12,285 bases of DNA from Campylobacterales bacterium (lineage in GTDB: Bacteria; Campylobacterota; Campylobacteria; Campylobacterales; Sulfurimonadaceae), in NCBI GenBank assembly GCA_016937915.1, contig JAFGVR010000266.1, positions 1 through 12,285 of the forward strand, in the 5' to 3' direction. Shown here one piece after another: positions 5,782 to 12,285 of the stretch (positions are counted from its first letter, which is position 1; each line of letters begins with the position of its first letter). The position numbers were made by a program, and so were the translations under genes. The notes below the pieces were generated by a model. It saw only the letters and a program-made list of their open reading frames with translations, was not told where the DNA came from and did not search any database.

Positions 5782-7137
5782 TTATCCAGGAAGACCTGTC
5801 ATTCCTCCAGCTCCACCCATCTGACCCATCATGCTTTGAAGCTGTTTCATCCCATTTTTACCAGAGAATTTTTTAGCCATTTTTCCAGCATTTTTGAACT
5901 GTTTTATCATACGATTTATCTCAGCTTGAGTAAGTCCACACCCTTTTGCTATCCTTATCTTTCTGGAGTTGTTTAAAAGATCTGGATTTTCACGCTCTTT
6001 TGGTGTCATAGATGAAACCATCGCTTTTATATTTTTAAGCTCACTAGAGTTTTCAAAATCAAAATCTTTTATAGCTTTACCCATATTGCCCATACCAGGG
6101 ATCATACTTAAAAGTGAACTCATAGAACCCATCTTTTTCATAGATTCCATCTGCTCTAAAAAGTCATTGAAGTTAAACTGCCCTTTTTTTATCTTTTGAG
6201 TTAGTTTTTTAGCTTGTTTCTCATCGATTATATCAGCTGTTCTCTCAGCTAACCCCTCGATATCTCCAAGCCCCATAAGACGGTTTATAACACGATCAGG
6301 CATAAAAACTTCAAGATCTTCCATCTTCTCACCGCTACCGATAAAACGAAGAGGAACCTCTACTTGACTAGATAACCCTAATGCTACACCACCTTTAGAA
6401 TCACCATCATACTTTGAGAGGATTACACCATCAATTCCTATTTTTTCTTTAAATGTAGTAGCAGTTCTAACTGCATCTTGCCCTGTTAAAGAGTCTGCTA
6501 CATAAAATATCTCAGTAGGTTTTGCAACTTTTTTAACAGCAGATAGTTCATCCATAAGCTCATCATCTATAGCCAAACGACCAGCTGTATCTATAAGAAC
6601 TACATCATAAATCTTATCTTTTACATATTTTAGTGCTGCTTCAACAACCTCAACAGGATTTTTTGTAGCTTCATCTTCATAAAGTTCAACACCAATTTGC
6701 TTAGTGATTTGACGAAGCTGTTCAACTGCTGCTAGACGCTGTAAATCGGCTGCTACTATAAGTACTTTTTTCTTTTTATTTTTAAGATATGTTGCAAGTT
6801 TACCAGTAGTAGTTGTTTTACCAGAACCTTGAAGACCTGTCATCAAAATAACAGTCGGAGGATTTGGAGCAAATACAAAACCTTTGTTCCCACCAACTTC
6901 TAGAAGTTCATTTAGAGCATTTCTTAGAGCATCTAAAAATTGATTTTTACCAATCCCCTTCTCTTTTGTTTCTATCTCAACTTTTAAGATTAAGTCTCTT
7001 ACAACTTTATGGTTAACATCTGCTTTTAAAAGAGATTTTTTAAGTTCGCCTAGTGCTTTTTTAAGTGTCTTTTCATCATCAAATGTACGAATTTTTTTAA
7101 TAGCTGCCGTAAACGAACCTGTTAGCGTATCAAACAT
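5782..7137 (-). CDS. ffh: Signal recognition particle protein Ffh (SRP54)
   Basis: A 451-residue SRP GTPase. An N-terminal helical bundle (about 1-90) precedes the G domain with G1 LMTGLQGSGKTTTTGKLA (99-116), the insertion-box region DLQRLAAVEQLRQ (131-143), DTAGR (183-187), DSLTGQDAV (215-223), G4 SKYDGDSKGG (241-250) and the closing loop IGSGEKMEDLEVF (266-278). The methionine-rich M domain (about 300-451) binds 4.5S RNA and signal sequences, with SRKIRIAKGCG (391-401) as its RNA-binding motif. It targets nascent membrane proteins to FtsY. SKxD replaces TKxD in G4, which I recall from other Campylobacterota, and DLQRLAA replaces the usual DxxRPAA. AAAGAGG lies 6 nt before the ATG. It is followed by bioD; in Campylobacter ffh is followed by rpsP, so the order differs here. 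Confidence 0.98.
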   Translation of the reverse strand: MFDTLTGSFTAAIKKIRTFDDEKTLKKALGELKKSLLKADVNHKVVRDLILKVEIETKEKGIGKNQFLDALRNALNELLEVGGNKGFVFAPNPPTVILMTGLQGSGKTTTTGKLATYLKNKKKKVLIVAADLQRLAAVEQLRQITKQIGVELYEDEATKNPVEVVEAALKYVKDKIYDVVLIDTAGRLAIDDELMDELSAVKKVAKPTEIFYVADSLTGQDAVRTATTFKEKIGIDGVILSKYDGDSKGGVALGLSSQVEVPLRFIGSGEKMEDLEVFMPDRVINRLMGLGDIEGLAERTADIIDEKQAKKLTQKIKKGQFNFNDFLEQMESMKKMGSMSSLLSMIPGMGNMGKAIKDFDFENSSELKNIKAMVSSMTPKERENPDLLNNSRKIRIAKGCGLTQAEINRMIKQFKNAGKMAKKFSGKNGMKQLQSMMGQMGGAGGMTGLPG

Positions 7138-7173
7138 AAAATACCTCTTTATCTTAATTTAAAATTTTTCGCG

Positions 7174-7179
7174 ATTATA
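7174..7179 (-). promoter_or_regulatory. Extended -10 promoter of the ffh unit
   Basis: On the minus strand TTTGATATAAT holds a consensus TATAAT preceded by TGn, predicting transcription start near 7167 and a leader of about 30 nt that includes the AAAGAGG ribosome binding site (7144-7150). No recognisable -35 is present. This is the only strong promoter-like sequence in the 113-nt gap before ffh and it fits ffh being the first gene of the seven-gene run. Confidence 0.7.
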
Positions 7180-7225
7180 TCAAAGAGGGGCTTTTGTGAG
7201 GTTTAAGTAAAAAAGTATATATAGC

Positions 7226-7243
7226 CATATCTTTTTAGATATG
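7226..7243 (-). terminator. Weak hairpin after hisD, possible terminator
   Basis: CATATCT and AGATATG form a perfect 7-bp stem with a 4-nt loop, 8 nt after the hisD stop on the minus strand. A run of six T residues follows only about 10 nt later, after TATATA, so the spacing is poor for a classical intrinsic terminator. It may be a leaky terminator or an mRNA 3' end structure. Beyond it the gap holds only the ffh promoter. Confidence 0.35.
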
Positions 7244-7250
7244 ACTTAAA

Positions 7251-8540
7251 TTAGCCTAGTCTAACCCTAACAGACTGTTCATGTGCAGTAAGACCTTCAG
7301 TGTTTGCTATGAGTGCACACTGCTCACCTATCTCATTTATCCCTTTTTTAGAAAATGAGATTATTGAGCTTTTTTTCATAAAATTCTCAACCCCTAGAGG
7401 TGAGTAAAACTTAGCAGTACCACCTGTTGGAAGCGTGTGGTTTGGTCCAGCTACATAGTCCCCTATCGCCTCAGGTGTGTTGTGACCTAAGAATATAGCT
7501 CCAGCGTGTTTGATGCTAGGGAGTAAATCAAAAGGTGATATAGTCGCTACTTCAAGGTGTTCAGGTGCTATTTTATTCATAAGCTCTACCGCTTCATCCA
7601 TAGTCTCAGTCACTATGATAGCTCCCCTCTCCTCTATAGATTTTCTAGCTATCTCTTGACGAGGTAGTTTTTGAAGCCACTCTTCAAGCTCCACTTTAAC
7701 CGCATCAGCTAATTTTTGAGATGGAGTTATGAGGATAGAACTTGCCATCTCATCGTGTTCAGCTTGACTTAACATATCTATCGCCATGTGATTAGCGTTT
7801 GCACTATCATCTGCGAGTATCCCTATCTCACTAGGCCCTGCTATCATATCTATGTGAACATCACCAAAAACCATCTTTTTAGCCGTAGCTACAAATATAT
7901 TTCCAGGCCCTGTTATAACATCAACTTTTGGGATATTTTCAGTTCCATAAGCCATAGCAGCTATCGCAGATGCTCCACCAACTTTGTAAACTTCACTTAC
8001 ACCACACAAGTGACAAGCTGCAAGTAAAAGTGAGTTTGGCTCATTTTCAGGTGTTGGTGTACAAACTACAATATTTTCAACTCCTGCCACTTGAGCTGGG
8101 ATAACATTCATCAAAAGTGATGATGGATACGCAGCTTTCCCACCAGGGATATAAAGCCCTGCACTATCAACTGGAGTTACTTTTTGACCAAGGATTGTTC
8201 CATTTGCCTCATCATCAAACCATGACTTTGGTTTTTGTTTTTGGTGGTATGATTTGATTCTATCATAAGCTAAGTGAAGTGCATCTTTTAAATCTTTATC
8301 TAATTTATCATAAGCATCACTCATAGACTTAGTTGATATTTTAAGATCTGCATCACATTTTGGTTCCCACTTATCAAACTTTGCTATGTGTGAGAACAAA
8401 GCTTTATTTTTATCTTTTTTTATCTCATCTATGATGCCACCAACTATAGAGCTAACAGTTGCGATGTCCATCTTTCCACGCCCTAAAAGCTCCTCAAACT
8501 CAGCTTGAAAATTTTCGCTTTTTGAATTTGTAAAAATCAT
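7251..8540 (-). CDS. hisD: Histidinol dehydrogenase
   Basis: A 429-residue enzyme with family landmarks in near E. coli register: AGLYIPGG (127-134), ITGPGNIFVATAK (209-221), DMIAGPSEIGILAD (231-244), SQAEHDEMA (258-266), PEHLEV (326-331), DYVAGPNHTLPTGG (361-374) and the C-terminal LTAHEQS (417-423). The zinc ligands correspond to Q259, H262, D361 and H420; the catalytic pair is E327/H328. It oxidises L-histidinol to L-histidine in two NAD-dependent steps, the end of histidine synthesis. The ATG shares one base with the upstream stop (TAATG), and AAGGG precedes it by 5 nt. No other his gene is present, as is common where the pathway is scattered. Confidence 0.97.
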   Translation of the reverse strand: MIFTNSKSENFQAEFEELLGRGKMDIATVSSIVGGIIDEIKKDKNKALFSHIAKFDKWEPKCDADLKISTKSMSDAYDKLDKDLKDALHLAYDRIKSYHQKQKPKSWFDDEANGTILGQKVTPVDSAGLYIPGGKAAYPSSLLMNVIPAQVAGVENIVVCTPTPENEPNSLLLAACHLCGVSEVYKVGGASAIAAMAYGTENIPKVDVITGPGNIFVATAKKMVFGDVHIDMIAGPSEIGILADDSANANHMAIDMLSQAEHDEMASSILITPSQKLADAVKVELEEWLQKLPRQEIARKSIEERGAIIVTETMDEAVELMNKIAPEHLEVATISPFDLLPSIKHAGAIFLGHNTPEAIGDYVAGPNHTLPTGGTAKFYSPLGVENFMKKSSIISFSKKGINEIGEQCALIANTEGLTAHEQSVRVRLG

Positions 8541-8965
8541 TATATCCCTTTGCTTTGTTTTTTAAATTGTTGCTCTACTATCGCTAAAGCTTCTAAAAAT
8601 TTATCTTTCTCTATGTAACCCAAAATCGGTTGAAACATCGGTTCACCATCTGGTTGTAAAAACCAAATCCCAGGAAGTCCAGGAGTTGCACGAGCTAAAT
8701 CATCAGGGATATAGTCATTCTCATTTGTCCAAGATACAACTGAGATAAAATCTCTATTTAGAGCTTTTATCACTTTTTCATCTTTTAAAGTCTCATCTTT
8801 TAAAAGTACGCAGTATTTACAAGTATCACGAGAGATGATAAATAAAACTGGTTTATCCTCTTTTTTAGCTTTTATCATCGCATCATGATAATCTTTTGAC
8901 CAATTTAACTCTGCTCCAAAAATAGAAGATACAAATAGCATCATCAAAGCAATTTTTTTTATCAT
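8540..8965 (-). CDS. Secreted thioredoxin-fold protein with CxxC
   Basis: A 141-residue protein with an N-terminal signal peptide: MIKK, then a hydrophobic core to about residue 16 and a cleavage site near FGAE (16-19). The mature part is a thioredoxin fold of the Thioredoxin_7/DUF255-like type. A helix with KAKKEDKPVLFIISRDTCKYC leads to the redox pair C49 and C52 (CKYC). GLPGIWFLQPDGEP carries the expected cis-proline, and GYIEKDKFLEAL closes the fold. It probably acts as a thiol reductant or thiol-disulfide exchanger in the periplasm; the substrate is not visible. CKYC differs from the CGPC of cytoplasmic thioredoxin and resembles the CxxC of SoxW/DsbD-C-like proteins. AAGGAT lies 7 nt before the ATG, which overlaps the aroK stop in ATGA. 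Membrane attachment by an uncleaved signal cannot be excluded. Confidence 0.82.
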   Translation of the reverse strand: MIKKIALMMLFVSSIFGAELNWSKDYHDAMIKAKKEDKPVLFIISRDTCKYCVLLKDETLKDEKVIKALNRDFISVVSWTNENDYIPDDLARATPGLPGIWFLQPDGEPMFQPILGYIEKDKFLEALAIVEQQFKKQSKGI

Positions 8966-9471
8966 TTTTTTATCCTTCTTAAAATCTCTTTAGCACATTC
9001 CTCTGCACTTTTATCTGTCACATCTACAACTATATCTGCAACCTTTAGATACTCTGGGCGTCTTTGTTCATAAAGCTCTTTTGCCTTCTCCATATCACTT
9101 AAAAGTGGTCTTTTTTGTAGTTTTTTCTCTGCGTTTGGATGCTCTTTGATGCGTTCTATGATTGCATCAAAACTAGAATCAAGAAGTACAACCTTACCTA
9201 TCTTATCTAGATTTTTTTGTTTATAAAACCCACCACCTGTTGAGATGATAGTATTTTTAACACTTTTTTGAAGCCATTTTGCTACTTTTTTCTCTATCTC
9301 TCTAAAGTAAACCTCACCCTCATCTGCAAAGATGCTTTTTATCTTTTTGTTCTCAAGTGACTCTATCATATCATCCGTATCTATAGCCATATATTCAGAC
9401 TGCCTTACAATCTCTCTAGCTATAGTACCTTTACCAACACCCATAAAACCTATTAAAATCAAATTTTTCAC
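8962..9471 (-). CDS. aroK: Shikimate kinase with a variant P-loop (GKGT)
   Basis: A 169-residue NMP-kinase-fold enzyme. The P-loop is GFMGVGKGT (8-16). Shikimate contacts are D33 in IDTDDMIE, R57 in YFREIEK, the GGG of STGGGF (79-81), and R137 or R138 in YEQRRPEY; the lid carries R121 in KRPLL. It phosphorylates shikimate with ATP to shikimate-3-phosphate on the way to chorismate, the substrate of PabB in this window. The residue after the P-loop lysine is glycine instead of the serine or threonine of the strict Walker A, as in adenylate kinases (GKGT); the following T16 may take over. The start is a GTG that overlaps the upstream TAG by one base (TAGTG), with GGAGA 9 nt before it. The product was earlier called AroK or AroL; the two are equivalent here. 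Confidence 0.93.
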   Translation of the reverse strand: MKNLILIGFMGVGKGTIAREIVRQSEYMAIDTDDMIESLENKKIKSIFADEGEVYFREIEKKVAKWLQKSVKNTIISTGGGFYKQKNLDKIGKVVLLDSSFDAIIERIKEHPNAEKKLQKRPLLSDMEKAKELYEQRRPEYLKVADIVVDVTDKSAEECAKEILRRIKK

Positions 9472-10760
9472 TATCTTACATCTCCAAACATACTCATATC
9501 AAAATCAGGTTTAGTTTTTTTTGTTTTAACATATAACCTTACTGGTAGTACGATATTATACTGCAAAAGTACCATACTAAAAATAAAACAAAGTGCGAAA
9601 ACCTTTAAAAGTGGCAGATAAAAAAACGATGCCACAAACCCTAAAATAGAGATTATAAAAAGATAAAACTGCACTTTTAAGTACCTTTTATCTATCATCT
9701 CATTTATAGTTGGTATGCTCATATATCCAGATGCGTTTAGGTGAAACCACACTAAAAAAGGGATGATTTTATAAAGCATCCCAACCATTATACTCATGAT
9801 AAATCCACCACCTATAAAGATAGATGCCAAAACTATATATTCATCTAAAATAAGCTCACCAAAAAACCAAACCAACACCCCTATGGCTAAAGAGATGCTA
9901 GATGTTCTCCAGTACCAAATAGTGACATCACTTATGGGGCGACGGCGTTTGTTTAGTTTTATCCAAACTGTAGTTGCAAATGCAAAAAAGAAAAGGGAGA
10001 TTACAAACTTAGCCAAAAAGTCAAACTCACCAACAAGATTTAAAACCATCCAAAAAATGAGTCCAAAAGCGATGATATTTACAACCCTCTTTTTACAAAA
10101 AGATTTAAAATGGGGAGCTACATAAAACATAGGCAGCACTTGAAAAGATACACTCACTATCAAGATACCAGCAAAACCAAATATCGCCCAAACACTGTGG
10201 ATATTTGCGATGCTAAGATGTGTAGCATCTATATCTTTTACCACATATCCATATAAAAGATACACACCAATCACTACTATCCCCATAGCAAAAGCTACAC
10301 TTATACGCATCCCTTTTATGGTTGGTGTTAGATTTTTTACACCATTTATCGCAAAAGCTATCCCAAAAAGGATGATAAAAAATCCACCACCCAAAAGTGC
10401 AGATGCTACTGCTAAGATAGCAGATGAGTTTATATAAAATCCAATACTAAAAGATAATACTCCAAAAACTAAAAGAAGATGTGATGCGGTTGAGAGAAGC
10501 TTTGGTTTTGGTATCTTTGCTCCAGCTAAAACTGGTAGCATCTGGGTCAAAGCACCAACCATCACAAAACCAAAAAAGCCAATAGTTAAAAGATGTGTAG
10601 CGATGATAGACTCTACGCTAAAGCGACTTAAAAACAACTCACTTGGGGTGAAAAAAACAAACAATCCAAAAAGAACTCCAAAAAATGGAGCTGTGATAAA
10701 AAACTTAAGTGGCACCCATATAGGGGGTGCTTGGTCTGTTGATAATCCTTGAAATTCCAC
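9471..10760 (-). CDS. 12-helix membrane protein, possibly haem/copper-binding, function unknown
   Basis: A 429-residue polytopic protein with about 12 hydrophobic helices (roughly 18-36, 52-79, 92-110, 113-139, 153-172, 188-213, 225-245, 248-268, 285-303, 308-337, 361-381 and 383-406). I do not recognise it with certainty. Histidines lie at helix starts or inside helices: H56 (ATHLLTIGFFGF), H94, H181, H188 (NIHSVWAIFGF), H217 and H340. Three helices end in similar motifs: TQMLPVL (72-78), FQVLPMF (206-212) and YKIIPFL (330-336), which suggests repeated units. The 12-helix layout with helix histidines recalls NnrS and the catalytic subunit of haem-copper oxidases, but I cannot assign it to either. 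The start is GTG, 6 nt after the hemerythrin stop, with a weak ribosome binding site. Co-transcription with a hemerythrin hints at O2 or NO handling; that is inference. Confidence 0.75.
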   Translation of the reverse strand: MEFQGLSTDQAPPIWVPLKFFITAPFFGVLFGLFVFFTPSELFLSRFSVESIIATHLLTIGFFGFVMVGALTQMLPVLAGAKIPKPKLLSTASHLLLVFGVLSFSIGFYINSSAILAVASALLGGGFFIILFGIAFAINGVKNLTPTIKGMRISVAFAMGIVVIGVYLLYGYVVKDIDATHLSIANIHSVWAIFGFAGILIVSVSFQVLPMFYVAPHFKSFCKKRVVNIIAFGLIFWMVLNLVGEFDFLAKFVISLFFFAFATTVWIKLNKRRRPISDVTIWYWRTSSISLAIGVLVWFFGELILDEYIVLASIFIGGGFIMSIMVGMLYKIIPFLVWFHLNASGYMSIPTINEMIDKRYLKVQFYLFIISILGFVASFFYLPLLKVFALCFIFSMVLLQYNIVLPVRLYVKTKKTKPDFDMSMFGDVR

Positions 10761-10766
10761 TACACT

Positions 10767-11207
10767 CTACTCAACTATCATAGAATCCATCATATCAACT
10801 ATTCTAGCTGATTCGGTAGCTAGATGTTGCTGAGCCATAGGGTATAGCATCTGCTCCTCTTTCATATTGTGTTGTTGCAAAAGTATCATAAGTGTCTCAC
10901 AAGTTCCAAAAAACTTATCTTTGTTATCTGACTCTATTGATTCTAAAAGCTGTTTCATTAAACCTCTCATCTGCGTATGCTCATGTCTCATAACCGCAGT
11001 TGGACCTTGAGTGATCCCTGTTTTTTGTTCAAACTCCAAAAACATCACACGCTCTTCCATCTGAAAATGTCTCTCGGTCTCTTTGATAAACTCCTCTGCC
11101 AAGCTTTTTGCATCACCCAAAAAGGTCATAGCAGCCTCCTCCATCTTTGCAAATAGCCCATCACATTTTCTATGATCATTAGTCAAATACCCTTTTATTG
11201 AATCCAT
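10767..11207 (-). CDS. Hemerythrin-like (HHE) diiron protein
   Basis: A 146-residue four-helix bundle without signal peptide or membrane segment, so cytoplasmic. Likely iron ligands appear in order: H12 (NDHRKCDGLF), H47 and E51 (ETERHFQMEER), H75 or H77 (MRHEHTQMRG), and H113 with E117 or E118 (QQHNMKEEQMLYP). This matches the HHE cation-binding domain; proteins of this type bind O2 or NO at a non-haem diiron centre, or act in repair of NO- or oxygen-damaged iron sites. It differs from bacteriohemerythrin proper, which carries a HxxxE plus HxxxH set. AAGGTG lies 5 nt before the ATG. It is first in its unit, is followed 6 nt later by the 12-helix membrane protein, and is divergent from a membrane sensor. 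The exact role is unknown. Confidence 0.88.
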   Translation of the reverse strand: MDSIKGYLTNDHRKCDGLFAKMEEAAMTFLGDAKSLAEEFIKETERHFQMEERVMFLEFEQKTGITQGPTAVMRHEHTQMRGLMKQLLESIESDNKDKFFGTCETLMILLQQHNMKEEQMLYPMAQQHLATESARIVDMMDSMIVE

Positions 11208-11237
11208 TTTTACACCTTATATGAAATATTTATATGT

Positions 11238-11243
11238 ATTATA
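11238..11243 (-). promoter_or_regulatory. -10 box of the hemerythrin gene
   Basis: A perfect TATAAT on the minus strand predicts transcription start near 11231 and a leader of about 24 nt containing AAGGTG. There is no TG extension. The region where the -35 would lie (about 11261-11266) is inside the right arm of the dyad at 11249-11269, so a protein bound there could control the promoter. Confidence 0.55.
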
Positions 11244-11248
11244 TTAAA

Positions 11249-11269
11249 ATAACGAATCGATTTCGTTAT
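11249..11269. promoter_or_regulatory. 8+8 bp dyad between divergent genes, candidate operator
   Basis: ATAACGAA and TTCGTTAT are perfect inverted repeats around a 5-nt centre, TCGAT. The dyad overlaps the -35/spacer zone of the hemerythrin promoter and ends about 38 nt before the TTG start of the sensor gene. It is GC-richer than the surrounding AT-rich DNA and lacks a T tract, so an operator is more likely than a terminator. The bound protein is unknown; the half-sites do not exactly match the FNR consensus (TTGAT-N4-ATCAA). Confidence 0.55.
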
Positions 11270-11307
11270 CACAAATCAATAATTTTAAAAATAAAGGGGT
11301 ATTTTTG

Positions 11308-12285
11308 TTGAAAAAAAACTTGAAAACTAGAGCTGTTTTTCTTATTTTATTTTTATTTTCTATGGCAATTAGTTTAAATATAAATATATCTAACAAAAAT
11401 CAAGAAGTAGTAAAAGAACTTGATAAAAAATCAAAATTAATATCTCAAAGCTACAATGCTGTTACATACGAAATAACCCAAAATGCGATATCTACAAGTT
11501 CAATAATATATCAAGATGAGATAGTGATAGAGACCATCAAACAAGCACTAAATAGTGATGAAAAAACTCAAAAAATTTTAAGAGAAGCTCTACAAAATCA
11601 CCTTTCACCACTTTATGAGATGATTAAATCTGAAGGTGTGGTAAGTTTTCATTTTGTACTTCCAAATAGACTATCGTTTTTAAGAGTGCATCAACCTCAA
11701 AAATATGGTGATAATATATCTTCAGAGAGATTTACTTACGATAGAGTTTATAGAATAAATGAGGAGAGTTTTGGACTAGAAGATGGTGTTTTTAATACAA
11801 GTTTTAGACATGTTTTTCCACTTTTTGACGAAGATAACATATATATAGGTGCATTTGAGATCTCTTACTCTTTAGATTACATAAGAAAACTTATGAAAGA
11901 TATAGATGACATCGAGACAAAATTCTTTTATGGTTTAGATTCTATCTCAAATTTAGAATTAAAAGAAAAAATAAAAGATGGTAAACCATTTTCAGTATAT
12001 AAAGAGATGGAATCTGGAATAAAAGTATTCTCATACCTTCCACTCTATAATGCAAAAGGTGACAAGATTTTAGGTTACCTAACTCATGAATCTACAAGTG
12101 ATTATATAGAGAATATATTGGAGAGGGAAAAAAATAAGATATTTTTATCTTTTATAACCCTTTTTGTATTTTTTGCACTTCTATATAGACTTACTATATA
12201 TCAACAAAATCTAGCAAAAGAGAGGGAGAGATTTCAACTTGCTATAGATAGCTCAAATGATGGGATTTGGGACTGGAAAATAGAT
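11308..12285 (+). CDS. Membrane sensor with dCache-like periplasmic domain and PAS (partial, right edge)
   Basis: 326 codons are open to the window end. Helix 1 (about 9-27) and helix 2 (about 278-295) flank a periplasmic domain of about 250 residues. FHFVLPNRLSFLRVH (114-128) and QKYGDNISSERF (131-142) resemble the FHLP-SFLRLH-P-GD pattern of dCache_3-type sensors, and GAFEISYSLDYI (181-192) is the usual strand-helix after it. After helix 2, AKERERFQLAIDSSNDGIWDWKID (303-326) is the start of a PAS domain. The output domain (histidine kinase, GGDEF or EAL) is beyond the window. No ATG precedes helix 1. TTG codons at 11305 and 11308 lie 5 and 8 nt after AAAGGGG (11293-11299); the first ATG, at 11362, would cut helix 1. 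I use the TTG at 11308. Ligand unknown. It is divergent from the hemerythrin gene. Confidence 0.8.
   Translation, partial: MKKNLKTRAVFLILFLFSMAISLNINISNKNQEVVKELDKKSKLISQSYNAVTYEITQNAISTSSIIYQDEIVIETIKQALNSDEKTQKILREALQNHLSPLYEMIKSEGVVSFHFVLPNRLSFLRVHQPQKYGDNISSERFTYDRVYRINEESFGLEDGVFNTSFRHVFPLFDEDNIYIGAFEISYSLDYIRKLMKDIDDIETKFFYGLDSISNLELKEKIKDGKPFSVYKEMESGIKVFSYLPLYNAKGDKILGYLTHESTSDYIENILEREKNKIFLSFITLFVFFALLYRLTIYQQNLAKERERFQLAIDSSNDGIWDWKID

Noticed and set aside
7788..8027. Plus-strand open frame of 79 codons within hisD
   Set aside because: It is fully antisense to a well-conserved enzyme, has no ribosome binding site, and its residue makeup (many Tyr, Ser, Cys) is typical of a shadow frame.
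9796..10125. Plus-strand open frame of 109 codons within the 12-helix membrane protein
   Set aside because: It is antisense to a hydrophobic gene, which yields polar, lysine-rich shadow peptides; no initiation signal is visible.
10712..10730. Inverted repeat GCACCC / GGGTGC with a 7-nt centre
   Set aside because: It lies inside the coding region for the N terminus of the 12-helix protein (APPIWVPL), has only 6-bp arms and no T tract, and is explained by proline and valine codons.
1..12285. Mobile element, CRISPR array, toxin-antitoxin or defence island
   Set aside because: No transposase, integrase, regular spaced repeats, paired small cytoplasmic genes or composition break is visible; nearly all sequence is explained by housekeeping genes.

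Overview
The window looks like a chromosomal segment of a low-GC Campylobacterota bacterium (formerly Epsilonproteobacteria), most like Sulfurimonas or a relative. The reasons are the AT-rich sequence, tight co-directional packing of unrelated housekeeping genes with 1-4 nt overlaps, extended -10 promoters without a clear -35, a HemJ-type protoporphyrinogen oxidase, an Ffh with an SKxD G4 motif, and a dCache/PAS sensor. The genus is inference from recalled family features; no search was run.

Layout. All genes run on the minus strand except the last. Reading along the minus strand from the right: (a) a hemerythrin-like protein (11207-10767), a 12-helix membrane protein of unknown function (10760-9471), aroK (9471-8962), a secreted thioredoxin-like protein (8965-8540) and hisD (8540-7251) are spaced by at most 6 nt or overlap, so they form a likely operon. 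(b) After a 113-nt gap with a weak hairpin and a good -10 box, ffh starts a second unit: ffh, bioD, pyrB, pabB, a small membrane protein, tal (transaldolase) and a pilT/pilU-type ATPase. It ends at an AT-rich intrinsic terminator (737-765). (c) A short HPF/RaiA-type ribosome factor and hemJ, cut by the left edge, form a third unit whose -10 lies just beyond that terminator. (d) On the plus strand, divergent from the hemerythrin gene, a two-helix membrane sensor with a dCache-like periplasmic domain and the start of a PAS domain runs off the right edge.

How the genes work together. Most are core metabolism sharing transcripts by position rather than pathway: shikimate (aroK), histidine (hisD), biotin (bioD), pyrimidine (pyrB), folate (pabB), pentose phosphate (tal), haem (hemJ), protein targeting (ffh) and ribosome hibernation (hpf). 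The most system-like part is the right end: a diiron hemerythrin, a polytopic membrane protein with histidines in its helices, and a divergent sensor separated by about 100 bp with an 8+8 bp dyad over the hemerythrin promoter. A link to O2 or NO sensing is inference.

I see no insertion sequence, CRISPR array, tRNA, rRNA, phage gene or defence system, and no gene-free stretch over 300 bases. The longest gaps are 7138-7250, about 11208-11307 and 686-767, each described below. No convincing new system is visible; the findings are modest.
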